From Artocarpus heterophyllus (Eukaryota; Streptophyta; Magnoliopsida; Rosales; Moraceae): a DNA stretch of 64,000 nucleotides. Both the position numbers and the translations under genes were made by a program. The stretch is from the NCBI GenBank assembly GCA_025403435.1, contig CM046347.1, forward strand, positions 19,425,507 to 19,489,506. The letters are read 5' to 3'. Shown piece by piece: positions 1 to 12,712 of the stretch (positions within the stretch are counted from its first letter, which is position 1; each line of letters opens with the position of its first letter). The notes beneath the pieces are model-generated. The model was not told the DNA's origin and did no database searches. It worked only from the letters and a program-made list of their open reading frames with translations.

Positions 1-166
1 TAGTACATGTTTACCTGTTTTGTTGGGATGGCATTATCAATTATATGGGAGGTAAATTACAGTTGGAGGTTATGATGGTGTCTGAAGTCCTGATCCTAAT
101 CTATTGAGTTTCAATCTAGTTAGCAACTTGCGCTTGATTACGATCAAATTGCTCATTGTGGTGCTC

Positions 167-264
167 GCAAATATCTATTTTGAAACTATGTAAAGGCTTT
201 ATAGTGAAACTTAGAGCAAATATCTATTTTGAAACTATGTAAAGGCTTTATAGTGAAACTTAGA
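167..264. repeat. 49-bp tandem duplication in AGPase intron
   Basis: Two adjacent, apparently identical 49-base copies (167-215 and 216-264), each beginning GCAAATATCTATTTTG and ending CTTAGA. They lie in the intron upstream of the first visible AGPase exon. Nothing coding is seen in 1-381, which I read as intron. Confidence 0.9.
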
Positions 265-381
265 TTAATGCATCGTAGTTTTCTGGATGACTGCATATGT
301 TGCATCAGTTTTGTTTCTTCTTCTCCTTCTATGTCCAAATACACAAGTCCCAGGAGACTAATTAGTACCTCACCTTTGTAG

Positions 382-1709
382 GTGCAAGCTTACTTGTATG
401 ATGGCTATTGGGAAGACATTGGAACCATTGAGGCTTTCTATAATGCAAACTTGGGGATAACCAAAAAACCCGTGCCGGACTTCAGGTATACCTCTTGTTC
501 TAGAATGGGCCCATCCAAAGTTTTTGTTTCTATGCCTGCTTTTCAATGGTGACCCTATTGGTTTGAATAAAGTTTAGGTACTGACATAATCTTAAACTTC
601 CTCCAGCTTCTACGACCGTTCATCTCCAATCTACACCCAACCCCGGTATTTGCCACCATCCAAAATGCTTGATGCCGATGTCACTGACAGTGTTATTGGT
701 GAGGGTTGTGTGATAAAGGTACTTGATTATGATGCCTTGGCATCATCTTGTGGTCACTTTCTCTCTTCAATGTTAGAGGAATTACGCTTATTTCATTCCC
801 CTCTCTGTTTGCTTATGCAGAACTGCAAAATTCACCATTCTGTGGTTGGGCTCCGATCTTGCATATCAGAGGGTGCAATCATCGAAGACTCCTTATTGAT
901 GGGAGCAGATTACTATGAGGTAAAACCCAGTACTATGTTTAGCCGAGATGGGTACCTTTATCCTAAATTCTTGAGCTTTGTGGTTTAGCCATGGACATCA
1001 CTAAATTACCGACATTGGTTGTGTTTTCTTTAGACGGCTGCTGACAGGAGGTTTCTAGCTGCAAAAGGCAGCGTTCCAATTGGTATTGGGAAAAACTCTC
1101 ACATCAAAAGAGCTATAATCGACAAGAATGCTCGTATTGGTGACAATGTGAAGGTTATAATTTTTCCTTGGCTGCTTTAACTTCAAATTTTGAACATCCT
1201 TTGTCTGTCTTTTCTAAAGTTGGACATCCATTGTTGTTTGCTTGGCAAACTACTACCGAGAATGATATTGTTGATTCTCAAAGTTACTGCCTGTCAAGCT
1301 GCAGGACAGTTAACAAAGAGCACTCCTAAACATCCCCACCCAGGGGTGGGATCTAAGATAAATGTGAGCCCCAGCAGGTGGGCCTACAGTTTTCTCTCAC
1401 GTCTTGATTGATCTGTTGAGATATAGAGGATTTCTAATTAACAAATGAAACTCTTGCTGCATGATATAAACTTGAATTTTCTGCAAAGAAACGTACCAAT
1501 GATTTCCCTGAAAATCATTTAGCGTCTGTGCTATTTGAAGATGTGTGTGGTATACTCGTGAGATTGAACATACAAGGTTGATGTCTTTGCAGATCATTAA
1601 CGGTGATGATGTGCAAGAAGCAGCAAGGGAAACTGATGGATATTTCATAAAGAGCGGGATCGTCACAGTGATCAAGGATGCCTTGATTCCAAGTGGAACT
1701 GTAATCTAA
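382..1709 (+). CDS. APS1: ADP-glucose pyrophosphorylase small subunit (3' part)
   Basis: Glucose-1-phosphate adenylyltransferase small (catalytic) subunit. In plastids it makes ADP-glucose from glucose-1-phosphate and ATP, the committed step of starch synthesis, as a heterotetramer with large subunits. Five exons are visible: 382-485, 607-718, 821-919, 1034-1153 and 1593-1709. All have GT/AG borders and join in frame to give the last 183 residues, about a third of the usual 515-525. The part seen is the C-terminal left-handed beta-helix (hexapeptide repeat) domain that binds allosteric effectors. Small-subunit signatures are [62 protein letters not shown] and the C-terminus [13 protein letters not shown]. 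The large subunit would read differently after GADYY. No frame damage is seen. The 5' exons lie outside the window. The symbol follows Arabidopsis naming. Confidence 0.96.
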
Positions 1710-1887
1710 GATGCTGCTTTCTACTACTTCCAATGTTATGCCTGTGGGAAGCTTTCTTCCTAGTTGTCTACTGGCTTGAGAAGCTACAGTAGAGATCCTG
1801 CTTAAGTCTTAAGGTTCTCCTTTCTTATTTATGTCATGTAAATTTCTTTTAGTATTATGTAATTAGAAGGGAAAGACTTCTATCGCT

Positions 1888-1893
1888 AATAAA
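1888..1893 (+). terminator. AATAAA polyadenylation signal of AGPase gene
   Basis: AATAAA lies 179 bases after the AGPase stop in a T-rich 3' region, where a plant poly(A) signal would be expected. The actual cleavage site cannot be read from the sequence. Confidence 0.5.
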
Positions 1894-1909
1894 AGTTTTC
1901 CTCTCTTTT

Positions 1910-3406
1910 CTGCGTCTTCTTACATCTTAGCTATGTTTTTTATGTGAAAGAAGCATAATAATATTTCAATAATTTCACCACCATTCCATTGACCGTGTAG
2001 AAAATCTAATTTTTAGTTAATTGTACTTTAAAACAAGACATTTTGTTGTCTAAGCTTAATAAGTTGTTTGTTTTTCACACTGATATTTCGACAAACACGA
2101 CAAATATTTGAAACTTGTTAAAGACTCGAATTCTCTCTTTCAAAAATCAAGGAAACAATGTCGTGACACTTCATGTTATGTTTTGCGACTCTAGTGAAGG
2201 AACCAACAAGATACAATCGTGTTATGTTACATTTTCAAATTCAAGAACTATTCCATTCCTATTATTGAAATCACCTAAATTCATAAACTTAAAAATTTCA
2301 TATATTCGAGACAGCCAAAGTTGTCCTAATTATTTTTGCTAGAAAAATATCCAAGGTCGTAATTGGAAACGGTAGGCTCCAAAGACCATAAAACTCTCGT
2401 TATCATAGTGGTGAATTAAGCCAAGGATCGCTTTTATAGTCTAGCTATTCACTTACACCACTTCCTATCCTAAATTAGGCTCAAATCTATATACAATATC
2501 AGGTAGACACACTTTCAAAGAAATAATTTTTCTAATTCACCCCTCGTTATTGCCTTTTATTTTCAGATCCGCCACATTATAAATTTATAATAAATGGCTG
2601 AAATTTCAAAGCATTCTCAGAGGCAGCAGCAAACATTGATGTTAAATGCTAATGTTAACTTCTGTCCGTCAGATGAATTATACGAGGCTTCCCTCTGCGG
2701 CGGTGGATAGCTTAATCTGGCTTGAGTTTTTAGTTGGCAATTTCATATTTGTTTTCTACGCTGGCAAAAGTCCGACAGAAAACTTGCTTCTCATGCAGGT
2801 TTAATCAGGAAATTTGATGAGAAAACCAAAGCAGGTAGATTTGCAGCTCTATAACAATGGCACAGAAAGCAGCTGAAAGCTGTATTGCGTACCAAAATAT
2901 ATATACACATGTATATACAAGAGATGCTGCGCATTGGATACACAAGTATTAATAGAAACTTTCCTGATATACTCAAACTTGCTTTATCACTTATGCCCAC
3001 ACTTTTGAGGCATATTACAATAAAAAATCACATTATTGGGTGACCCAGTTTGCTTTATGATTCTTTTTAATACATTGAACAAAACCCATTTGAAATCGCA
3101 AGAGTTTACATTTTCATCTTATAAATCGGGAAAATGTAGCTAGATAGTTAAAATATCTAAAGCCTAACCAATGGATTATAACAATCGCGGCTTCCCCTAT
3201 TATACATGTTAGCCGTTCTCTTTCTACAAAGCAGGAAACCACAATCAGCAACTGAGCCTAATGGAAGATTCGTATCATTTTACACAAGGAAACAAAATGG
3301 AGAAAATGAATCTTCTTTTGGGTATGGATTTCACACAAAAGCTAGAGTAAAATGAAAACAGCTTTACCTGAATGACCTTGTCCTCTTAAGCCCTATGCAT
3401 TTAAGT
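1910..3406. other. Intergenic, between convergent genes
   Basis: Sequence between the 3' ends of the AGPase gene (+) and the PHD/Myb gene (-). It should hold the end of one 3' UTR and the whole of the other. Short open frames here resemble no protein family I know. No repeat or RNA gene was recognised. Confidence 0.6.
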
Positions 3407-5886
3407 TCATCTGTTAACTCGTGCAGCCTCTTTGTCCACAATGTTTCTCCATTTGTCCTTGAGATCAATCGGAGAACGAGTCTCATGAAATACATGACGA
3501 CCATACTCCAAAATCTTCCTCCAGGGAATGTTTACGTTTGTCATCTGGGAGAACACTTTAACACCTTCCTGTAGTATAAAAGTGTGTGACAAAATTAAAC
3601 AAGTATACAAATCAAACGCAAGGAAGTTTCCGATGCCTAGATATTCCAAGTTTAATTTCAGGTCCTGAACCAAATTTTCCATTTGCAATTATCCATTGAC
3701 ATTTCTTACTGAAAACACTCTTTTAACCATTTTTTTCTCCCCCATAATGCGAAGTAAATGAACCTATGAATTGCAAGGTGAAGCAGTCAGAAAGAAAGTC
3801 ACTATTTAGAGCTATTTCTAGGCATGTTTTAAATCTCCTCTGCAGTAGTAGCCAGTCTACAAAATCACGTGTCAGCCTCACAAACAGAAAAAAGCACAAA
3901 GAGATAGAGAGAGCTTTGAAATCTTCTGGGAAGCCAAAAAGAAATTGTTGGACTGTATTCACAACAAGAAGTCTAGTTATTTCTAAAAATTGATGGAAGA
4001 CACAAACATCCATCACAGGTTAACTTCCACAAGTTAAGGGGGAGAAAAAAAAAAGAAGATAAAAAGTTAATTCCATAAGCCAAAGCTATCGTACCTTTAA
4101 CTTTTCTTCCTCTTCTGCTGTCCAATGTAATCTTTTCCGCCTTGCCTCAGGGACATTCATAGTTATGCTGCATGTTAAAAAGGAATTTGCACTGAATCAG
4201 TAGTCTTAAGCACATAACAAACTGCACTGACTAATCCTAATGTGTATAAGAATGCAGAATTTTCAGGATGCATCTCAATAGCCAACAGCTGTGGAGCAAG
4301 CAAAGGTGAGAACCCTTGGATTGTAACGCAGCCACTTAATGAACCTACAGAATAAAATAGCAATTTCATCACAAATTAAAGCGCTTTTCTTAGGATATAT
4401 ACACATACTGTTGCTTTGCTGATTCTCGGGACATCTTGGAGGTAGTTGGTTTCATAAATGCTGAAACATTTTTGTTTGCAGAGGCTTTTCGTCTCATAAA
4501 CGCCTTCTTTAATCGGGGGCAGGATCTTGCAGATGGGCTAACATTCTGAACACGTGCTACCTTCCCAGCCCTTCGTTTGAAACGCCCAGGACGCTTACCA
4601 AGAGACTCTGTTTCAGATTTGGCATTTGCATTTGAAGGACTATCAGATGTTTCTGGTTGCTTTTGTTCTTCATTGTCTTTTGTACCTTCATTATTCTCGG
4701 ATACCTTTACTTTGGTTCCTTCCTTTAAAACTTTAACAGCACTTTCTGCATTTCTCTCCTCAGCAGTATGAGAAGTATACAACGCATCTATTGCCTCTTT
4801 ATCATACTCGCTAACATCCATCGGTGCCAAATCCTCCTCCTGTTCTTTTTGAATAATCTCTTCCACAGCGTAAGAAGTGCAAAAAGCCTGTGTCTGCTCT
4901 TTGTCTTTACCAATTCTCTCATCCTCACTCTCCTTCATCGATCCTAAACTATCCTCTTGTTCATATTCTAGAGTTTCATGCCCACGCATCTCAGGTAACC
5001 ATGTCTTGCCTGATGACACTTCTTTCCTACAACCTACGTCGCCACTATTGACTACAGAAGTATTTGGCTGTACCACCTCATTTTCAGGCACTATCGTATC
5101 TTGATCAACGCAGCCCAGTTCCCCATTTTCCATTCCTTTTTGTTTATCTTCCTCATCCACATCCGCAAACTGGTTCTCAACTTCGACGTCATTAAGGCCA
5201 TTCTCATTGTCATGGCAAATACCATCCCCTGCACTCGGCAGCTGACAAGGCTCATTCCTCTCATCAACTTTGCTACCCTCAAGGAAACTCTGCAAGGCTT
5301 TTTTTGCATCCTTAACCTTCCTCCTCAACTCCATAACATGTGCAAGAAACTGCTTTCGTTTGCAAAAGGGGCAGTAGAACTTCCCTGAATCATCAAACCA
5401 AGGATTGCAGCCCATGCATTTCTCATGAACACTAATTAAACAACCTATTTCACCACAAACCAAAACTTGCTCATCTCCCCTCTTGCATCTTATACAAGTC
5501 CCTTCCCTTATGCTATCTTCACTGTTATTATTCCCAATTTGAGGGCTCAAATCAACTTCTTCTTCAACTACATTGTGCATTGAATGACGAACTACGCCAG
5601 CATTATCGCCATTACCGTCACTATCACTGAAAGTTTCGGGAACAATTTTGTGCGTCCTATCAGATTGTTCACGACTTTCAGATTCGTCATCCTATTTACA
5701 GATTAATTCGCGATTAATCCAGAAAATTATCGACTCAAGAGAAATAAAAATGAGAGAATTAGGAAAATTACCAACCTGACTAAGGAGCACGGGCAAAGCC
5801 CTAGCAGTACCAGAGGAAGATCTCTGAGAACGACGGGTAGGCGACTTCACAGGCCGAGACTTGCCTCCATGAGACTTTCTTCTCAT
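3407..5886 (-). CDS. PHD-finger and telobox-type Myb/SANT nuclear protein
   Basis: Predicted 542-residue protein from four exons on the minus strand: 5886-5776, 5691-4409, 4167-4095 and 3568-3407. All introns are GT/AG and phases agree (0, 2, 0). The N-terminus is basic (MRRKSHGGKSRPVKSP), as in nuclear proteins. A PHD finger spans about residues 103-147 with Cys4-His-Cys3 spacing: CIRC, C-x4-C, H-x2-C, CPFC. A long acidic, low-complexity middle follows. The C-terminus (about 475-542) is a Myb/SANT fold with tryptophans at 480, 505 and 529, ending in the telobox-like motif IDLKDKWRNI. Telobox Myb domains in plants bind TTTAGGG-type repeats, and PHD fingers usually read histone H3 tails. A chromatin or telobox-promoter role is therefore inferred, not shown. 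The start is the first Met in an open exon 1. Similar plant proteins exist but are mostly uncharacterised. Confidence 0.88.
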
Positions 5887-6950
5887 TGTTTTCTCCGATG
5901 ACCGACCAACTGTTCGTCAACAGCCCTGAAACAACTTTAAACCTAAAAACAATAAGTAATCAATTGACGGAGGATTCAATCGCCTGATCATTCAAGAGAA
6001 GAAGAAGATATGGTAACGCAATTCAAATGCTACGTCTACAGAAATGATAGACAAAAAGCAAGGGCTTTTCTTACTCTGAAAGGATTCCAAGGCCTCTTCA
6101 AACGACAGTGTGTATTTTCCTGTTTGCTTCGCGAGAATTTAGTCCTGTTCTAAAGTTTTCCGCGCGATTATTTTGTCGACTTAGCCAGCTTAGCCTGTCA
6201 AATTTTAAAACGTTACTTAAAAGATGAATCATTAGCGAAAAAAATAAAAGTCTTTTACTGAAAATTTTAACGAAAAATTGATATACAAAATTAAAAGTCT
6301 ATAAAAATTAAAATTATAGTAAAAAAGTATTTATTGATTATTAAAATAAAAACATGAATATCATCTGGACCTTATTTTTAGTATACTAATATTTTTTAAA
6401 ATTATAATTTTTTTCACGCCTAAATAATATTTTAAAATTTTAAAAGTTATAAATAATAGTGGAAAAAATAATATAACAAATTATATTTAACATAATACAA
6501 ATGTTTCAAAGAGGAAAAAAACCTAGATGGTATTTAATAAAAAAAATTTATATTTTTGAAGTTTTCACTAATATTTATAACTTTTAAAATTATAAAATAC
6601 TTTTTGGGTGTAAAAAAACTAATATTTAAAAAAAAAAGGTATATTGGGAAAAAAAGAAAAAAAAAAAGAAAGATCTGGATAGTATTATAGTTATAATTGA
6701 TTTTTTTTAGACATCAATAAAGACTATTTTATTGCAGCCTTAATTTTTGGTGTTAATTTTATAAAAATACCAAAATACTCCTAATTTGTCAATATCCCAT
6801 TCAAATTCTTACATAATGAATATTTTTGTTAACGGTCCATGTTCAGGGAGAACGGATGTTATATTTTGAAATTCGGAGAGAAAATGTTACAAAGGCTATA
6901 GTTCATGGGGTGAATTTTTGTAATTAATCCTTGTAGTTTTTTTTTTTTTT
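5887..6950. other. PHD/Myb gene upstream region, then AT-rich intergenic
   Basis: About 5887-6180 should hold the 5' UTR and promoter of the minus-strand PHD/Myb gene. A further intron in the 5' UTR is possible. From about 6200 the sequence is very AT-rich with poly(A)/poly(T) tracts and no coding signal. Confidence 0.5.
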
Positions 6951-8467
6951 CAATTTTTAGAGTTTCAACAATTTTCAGTCATTAATAAAATTTAGAGTAG
7001 TTTTCTCTTTTCTTTTTTTTTCCTATTTTTTTAGTATCCTGTGAAATCAATGAGTGATTAATGTCTATTCTCCTATTATTCTGAGTGAATCAACAGGTTT
7101 ATAGAAGTCTTATCTTCTAGTATTCATAAAAAATCAAAGGAATTTTTCGATATTCTAATTGAATCAATAGATTCTAAGAACTTATCTTTTTTCCTATTTT
7201 TTTATATGCTTCCGCTACATCAGTTAATATCAGAGTCGAAACATTTCTATACCAATTTCATCAATGCTGCCTCCCCATAGTCCCGACACTTATGCTGCCT
7301 CTCTCGCTTAGAATCCAAAGAACTCATTCGATTTTGCGAGTTTGTGCTAGATCAACTTGTTGATATAGGGGAGAAACTCGATGCTCTCGCTATGCAGCGT
7401 GAAATCGATCATATTCCAGAAGACGAGGAAAATTTGATGTCGAAGAAGTAAACAAAGATTTTAATTCTTGTTCTCTTCTTTTATGAAACTTGTGATGAAG
7501 AAGATATCTTTGATGGGGATGAAGACGATAGTGAAAGATTTGCTCGTGGTCTAATCTTTGACGAAAGTGATGGAGAAAATGATAATCAAATAATTAATAT
7601 TGGTCCTACTTTTTATGCCAATAATGGAGGAAAGGAAGACCTAGATAATTATTTTGATTCACTATTTGAAGATATCAACGGTGAAGAAGAAGAAGATTTA
7701 ATTTTGGATTCTACTATCTTCAATGAAGAAGAAACTTTTCTTTCTCTGTGTCTCCTATTGAACATTTCAGCCTAGTTTGGAAAGGATCGTGTCCATGAGT
7801 CTGATAAATTTTTTGCTCTCAAGGTGGTTCATTCTAAATTTGCGAAGCAAATTATTTTCCAGTCTTATGTTGTGAAGCCGCTTCAGATTTGAGGATGAAT
7901 CCTTCTGACCCGGAGGGACTGATGCAACATGATATTGCGAGGTAGAGTGGTCCAATCAACTAGACTTGCCTACCGCCGGTTGACCAACTAGCCAACTTAC
8001 TGAAGACGGGAAGTTTCCCAGTTGTTGTCAAATTCAAATTTTAATGATCAACTTTAATTGTTTGAATTGTTACCTATTATCAGAAAAACTTCTAATTCCA
8101 AATTTAGGATTTTTATTAGTTTCTTTTTCTTTTTCAAATTCCCTTTCTTTTTCCAATTATAGTTTTCTATACACAGACTAGTCTAATTTGTTGTTATCAG
8201 TTTTTAGAGTTTTAGGAGTTTTCAATTATTAATAAAATTTAGAGAATTTTCTTTCTTCTTAATTTTTCAATTTTCTCAGTATTCTGTAGAATCAACGAGT
8301 GACTGGACCTATTCTTTTGGTATTCTGTGTGAATGAATAGGTTTATAGAAGTTCTATCTTCTGGTATTTATAGAGAATCAATAGAATTTTCTTGTATTCT
8401 AATTGAATCAAGGGATTTTAGGAATTTATCCTTTTTCTCTATTATTTTATACGCTTCCGCTACATCA
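6951..8467 (+). mobile_element. Small degenerate LTR retroelement
   Basis: Two diverged direct repeats flank about 1 kb: left 6951-7222 and right 8198-8467. Both run from TTTTTAGAG through a segment like GTTTATAGAAGT to a shared end, CTTCCGCTACATCA. Just inside the left copy (7224-7237) is TTAATATCAGAGTC, close to the initiator-Met tRNA primer site TTGGTATCAGAGC, which gives plus-strand orientation. The interior (7223-8197) has acidic coding remnants near 7490-7760. A frame near 7870-7920 (RFRFEDESF, then PGGTDA) carries stops and resembles the end of plant Ty3-type polyproteins. No polymerase domain survives. The start of both repeats is unclear, so the true LTRs may be longer. Confidence 0.62.
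7224..7237 (+). other. Primer-binding-site-like sequence
   Basis: TTAATATCAGAGTC follows the CA end of the left repeat by one base. It is two or three changes from the usual initiator-Met tRNA primer site of plant LTR elements. Confidence 0.5.
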
Positions 8468-8552
8468 AAACTGGACCCAAACAGCAACACTTTTTCATGT
8501 AACATGTTTTCATACTCATCTTTTTTTTCTTTCTAAAATATCATTGAACCTT

Positions 8553-8576
8553 TATTATTATTATTATTATTATTAT
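8553..8576. repeat. (TTA)n microsatellite
   Basis: About eight uninterrupted TTA units. Confidence 0.9.
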
Positions 8577-9800
8577 TTGTGTTATATGGTCCTTCAATTG
8601 ATTCTTACATTTACTTTTAAATAATATTTTTTAAGGTGTGGTATTTATGCCTCCTCATTTTTTAAGGGAAAAAAAATAACACTATCAGGATTTGAATTTT
8701 GGTGGACACATATATATTCACCGACCTAACCACTTGTGCTAGCCTCGAATGACAATAGCACATTACCTTTAACTTGTTGAAATCCTTTCTTTTAAAATCG
8801 TATGTCCAACTTAAATATTTTATTTGTCTTAGTTAAATATTAAATAGAAAGTGATGATAAAAGAATATCCCAATCTTAACTTGTGTTTGGTAAAGTGGAA
8901 AGAAGAGAGAAGGAAAATTGAATGAGGAATTCCAAAGAAGAAATGGAAATCTTGTATTATGGTTTGGTAGAGAGAAAATTATAAAGAAAAGAAGGATATT
9001 CAAGCGGTCTAAACTTTTGAAAGAAAAGAATGGAGGGAACATTGGACAAAACAAATAGCAAGTCCATTTGGCATTGCTTTTAGAGGTTGTTTTTAACTTC
9101 TATAACCGTTAAGGACCACCTACAGCAATTTAAGATGGTTAGTAAACCCTGTTTTTGTCAAAGTGCTTTTAAAAACCACTGCCTAATAGGAAAATTTAAG
9201 AACTAGGTTAAAGGTTGCTTTTTTAATCAACTTTTGTTGTCATAATTTAAAATTACTAAACTAACCGTAATAATAATACATATTCTTAATCTATCTATTT
9301 TTTTTTATAACAAATTAAAAAGGAAACATCATTGCCAGAAATTTAAAATTTATTTATACCGTAATTTTTTTAATGTTGTTGTACTCTTCTTTAAGAGAAA
9401 TTTTTTTTAATTTCTAAAATATATTAAATTTAAAAATAAAATTATAACTCTTTAGTATTTTAAATATACAAATATTACGTATGTTGAACTTACAATTAAA
9501 ATTATAAATTAAAACTATAAATTTGCATAGTAAAATAAGTCTATCTTTGTTATTAACAATATCTACAACTATTCTATATATAATTTATCAAATATTTGCA
9601 ATTCTACTTCTGATATTCACAGAAAAATTTTTTTTACCAAATGCTAACCTACTTCAAATCCACAATTAAAAGTAACAGCACAATTCAACAGTGCCAAATT
9701 GGCACAATATGTTAAATAATTATTTTGATCATAATCACAAAGGGCTAAGAAGATAAGATTTGCAAATTGCTTAAGTTAGTTGATGGACTAACGCAACCTT
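8577..9800. other. AT-rich intergenic sequence
   Basis: No coding similarity was recognised on either strand, and there are many A/T runs. It probably contains old transposon fragments too worn to name. Confidence 0.4.
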
Positions 9801-10909
9801 CTTGATCTTAAAATATAAGATTTGATAAGGTGACCAAATCATATGGGTTTGAAAAAAATCTTGACGAACCATGCGTTACAAACGCATTAAGGATAAGAAG
9901 TGTTTTTTTTCTAGTACTCTATATAGATGACATTCTACTCATTAGGAATGATGTAGGCATAACATCATTAGTCAAAGTTTGGTTATCTAAACAATTTGAC
10001 TTAAAGGATTTAGGAAAAGCTAATTGAGTCCTTTGGATTTAACTATTATGCAATAATAAGAACAAAAAGATAGCTTTATCCCAAAACCTTGTATATAGAT
10101 AAAGTTCTAGAAAAGTTTGCAATACAGGATTCCAAAAAAGGTTCTTAACCTATTCAATAAGGAATCACACTTTCTAAGAATGATTATTTTAAGACATCAA
10201 AGGAAAAAGAATACATGGAAAGATTTTCTAATGCTATGACAGTGGAAGTCTCATGTATGTTATACTTCACATTAGATCAGATATTAATTATGCTGTCAGG
10301 ATAGTAAGTTGATATCAGCCGAATCCTAAGCCAAAATGTTTGCAAGCAGTCAAGCATATAACTCAAGTATCTTAGAAGAATGAGGGATTATATGTTAGTG
10401 TATTCTAGAAAGGACCTAACACTTGTAGGATACACAAATTTTGAATTTTAATCAGATAGGATTTGAGGGAATTGATTTTGGGATCTGTTTTACTTTGAAA
10501 GACGAAGCGGATTCATGGTGGGAGTATTATCAATTTTGTATTGAAAATTTTACCATGGAGGCCAAAAATACGGTTGCCAATGAGGTGTCCAAGGAAATTA
10601 TATGATTAAGAAATTTCCTTGGAGATCTTGAGGCAGTCTATAGTGTGGACAAATTTATTATTTAGTATTTCAGAGTACGATCAGTATAGAAATATAAGGA
10701 TTCAAGACGCCACAACAAGAGTAAACGTATAGGTAAAAAGTATCATATAATTAAAGCCTTGTAGAGTGGTAATGTGATGGTTTTGCTAATTAGCGTCCAA
10801 GGAAACCTTGTCTATTCTTTTAACTATGACCTTAGTGGTCAGGGGTTATATGGAAAGGCATAGGGATGTGCAATATATCACATTTACTTGTTTAAGGCAA
10901 GTGAAAGCT
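9800..10909 (+). pseudogene. Ty1/copia reverse transcriptase-RNase H remnant (E4)
   Basis: Plus-strand 3' end of a copia polyprotein. At 9830-10025 the frame reads the RT core VLYIDDILLIRNDVG (family motif YVDD) followed by SKQFDLKDLGKAN. Downstream, in shifting frames with many stops, are traces of GSLMY, RSDINYAVRIVS (about 10240-10310) and the RNase H region to about 10760. A worn polypurine tract (AAGGCAAGTGAAAGCT) ends near 10909. It is clearly dead. The gag and integrase parts are absent to the left, so it is 5'-truncated. Confidence 0.85.
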
Positions 10910-11006
10910 TGTTAGGATCAGTGCCATAAAAAATAAATACTTAGTTATATTTATGACATTTTTGTGAAACAAATAATAATGTGAGTATAACATGTATTAA
11001 TAATGG
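10910..11006 (+). repeat. Start of E4 3' LTR (truncated)
   Basis: Begins TGTTAGGATCAGTGCC directly after the polypurine tract, as a copia 3' LTR should. It is cut after 97 bases by element E0. I could not recognise a continuation beyond E0. Confidence 0.55.
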
Positions 11007-12506
11007 TGTTGGAAAAAATAGTACACAGTAGAATTTTAAAAATTTTGCATCAAAGTACTTTTCAAAACACAAGTTTGACATGCTATATGCATAAATTAAC
11101 CAGATCATACTAACCTTGTGTGCCGAAGAACCCTCGTAAAACGTGAAGAGAAGTAACGTTCCTAAAAAGCCACAACCAACTAGTCTTCTTTGGTATTCTC
11201 TATCCACGACTGGAGTGAGTGTGGGTTCACACGTACAGCTCTTCTACTAGGTGACTCTTCTTCCAACCAATCAAGAGAACCTAAAGCAAGTGTTCGTGAT
11301 TTGTGAACAAAAGCTCTCAAGGAGTTTTTTAAATTCTCACCAATAGAGTATCACCCTTCAGCTCTCAATTGATCTGAGTAACTCTTAAGACTTACTCCCT
11401 TTATATAGAGATTGGTTCTAGGGTCAATCCTTATCAGATTAGGTCTTAAAAACTCGAAATAGAATCAAGTTTGGATCAATATCTGATAAGATCTACGTGG
11501 AAACGAGTGATCTTATCCTTCACTGATCGTCAGGCCGAACACACCCATCGACAGGCCAAACTGCTAAATAAAAAATCTCTTGAATTTTTTATTTTTCACC
11601 TGAGATTCTATAGGATAAAGTCTTAGTTTTAATTCAAATAACCCAATAGATAAGTTATCTGATCAAAACAACTTTATGTAGATAATCTCTAAGAAAATAA
11701 ATCAATTCTCAATAATTCTACAAGTTTATCTTGATCTAATTTATCTAAAATTAAATCAACCGATAAATAGACAAGAATTATCCGATCTTACAATTCAACA
11801 AGTTTATCTTCAATTAATTTTTATCACAAAATTAATTCGACCGATAAACAGACATGAATTATTTGATTCTTTCAAATTTCAACCAATCTAATAAATCCGA
11901 CATAATTTACCAATTATTAGAAAAGCACTCCGTGTCGTTACAGGATGTTGTGAGCTAGCAAAGGGGACCAAATGGACCTATATAGTTCAAGCTCCCAATA
12001 ATTGTGAAACCCAATATCCCATATATATATTTCATAATTATCAACTCCAACGCTACTCCACTAAAAGCTTGAAGCTGCACTCTAGAACTATATAGAATTG
12101 CAAAGCTCGTATAGCTAAGTCTCCATGACATATCATAGTTATCGTATCCCTATATAATAATCCATAATCGGCTTAAGGACAAGTTCTGTCTTACCTTCTT
12201 GATTATTTTTATCTTACGTTCCATTATCTCACCATCAGAAAACTTACTATCCAATGATAGTATACCATTCGATTACACTTATGTATCCAAATGGTTGAGC
12301 GCTCCAGTTTTTCAATTACAGGATAATGCATATAAGAGGATATCATTACTCCTAAAGAGGAGCTATGGATTCCATATCTATGAATAACAGGTCTACGCTA
12401 TCAAGAGTCATGACTCTAATGTACCCGCATGCATACCACTATTGCCCCAAAAATAAAATCAAAACTACATAAAAAAATGCACATTTTTTGAAAAATTATA
12501 GCTCTC

Positions 12507-12712
12507 TGTCGGCATTCCGATATATGTGATTGGCCTATCGGTCATCATCCATCAGCCTGCCGATATTTTCAGGTTGGCCTGCCGACCATGACAATTCGGT
12601 TTGCCACTAGAGCCACCAGATATCAGTCCCATTGATGGCCTATCGAACCTAAAGTTTGGCCTATCGATTCTACAACCATGGCCTACCGAACTGGAGGATT
12701 TGGCATACCAAC
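12507..12712. repeat. Near-palindrome array in E0 leader
   Basis: Worn copies of a motif related to TCGGCCTGCCGA (for example TCGGCATTCCGA, TTGGCCTGCCGA, TCAGCCTGCCGA, TTGGCATACCAA) follow one another about every 20-25 bases. The matching array is clearer in E1 and E2. Confidence 0.75.

Noticed and set aside
4169..4408. Extra exon in the PHD/Myb gene (the stretch reading FIKWLRYNPRVLTF on the minus strand)
   Set aside because: Including it in phase brings an early stop. Direct joining of 4409 to 4167 keeps the frame and fits the Myb domain.
10941..11207. 88-residue frame, minus strand, crossing the E0 left end
   Set aside because: It crosses the E4 LTR/E0 junction and lies in LTR sequence. 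Similar frames recur in every LTR copy without coding signature.
12507..12712. Spaced palindromes as a CRISPR array
   Set aside because: Copies are worn, spacing is irregular and shorter than CRISPR spacers, they lie in a retroelement leader in three collinear elements, and the genome is plant.
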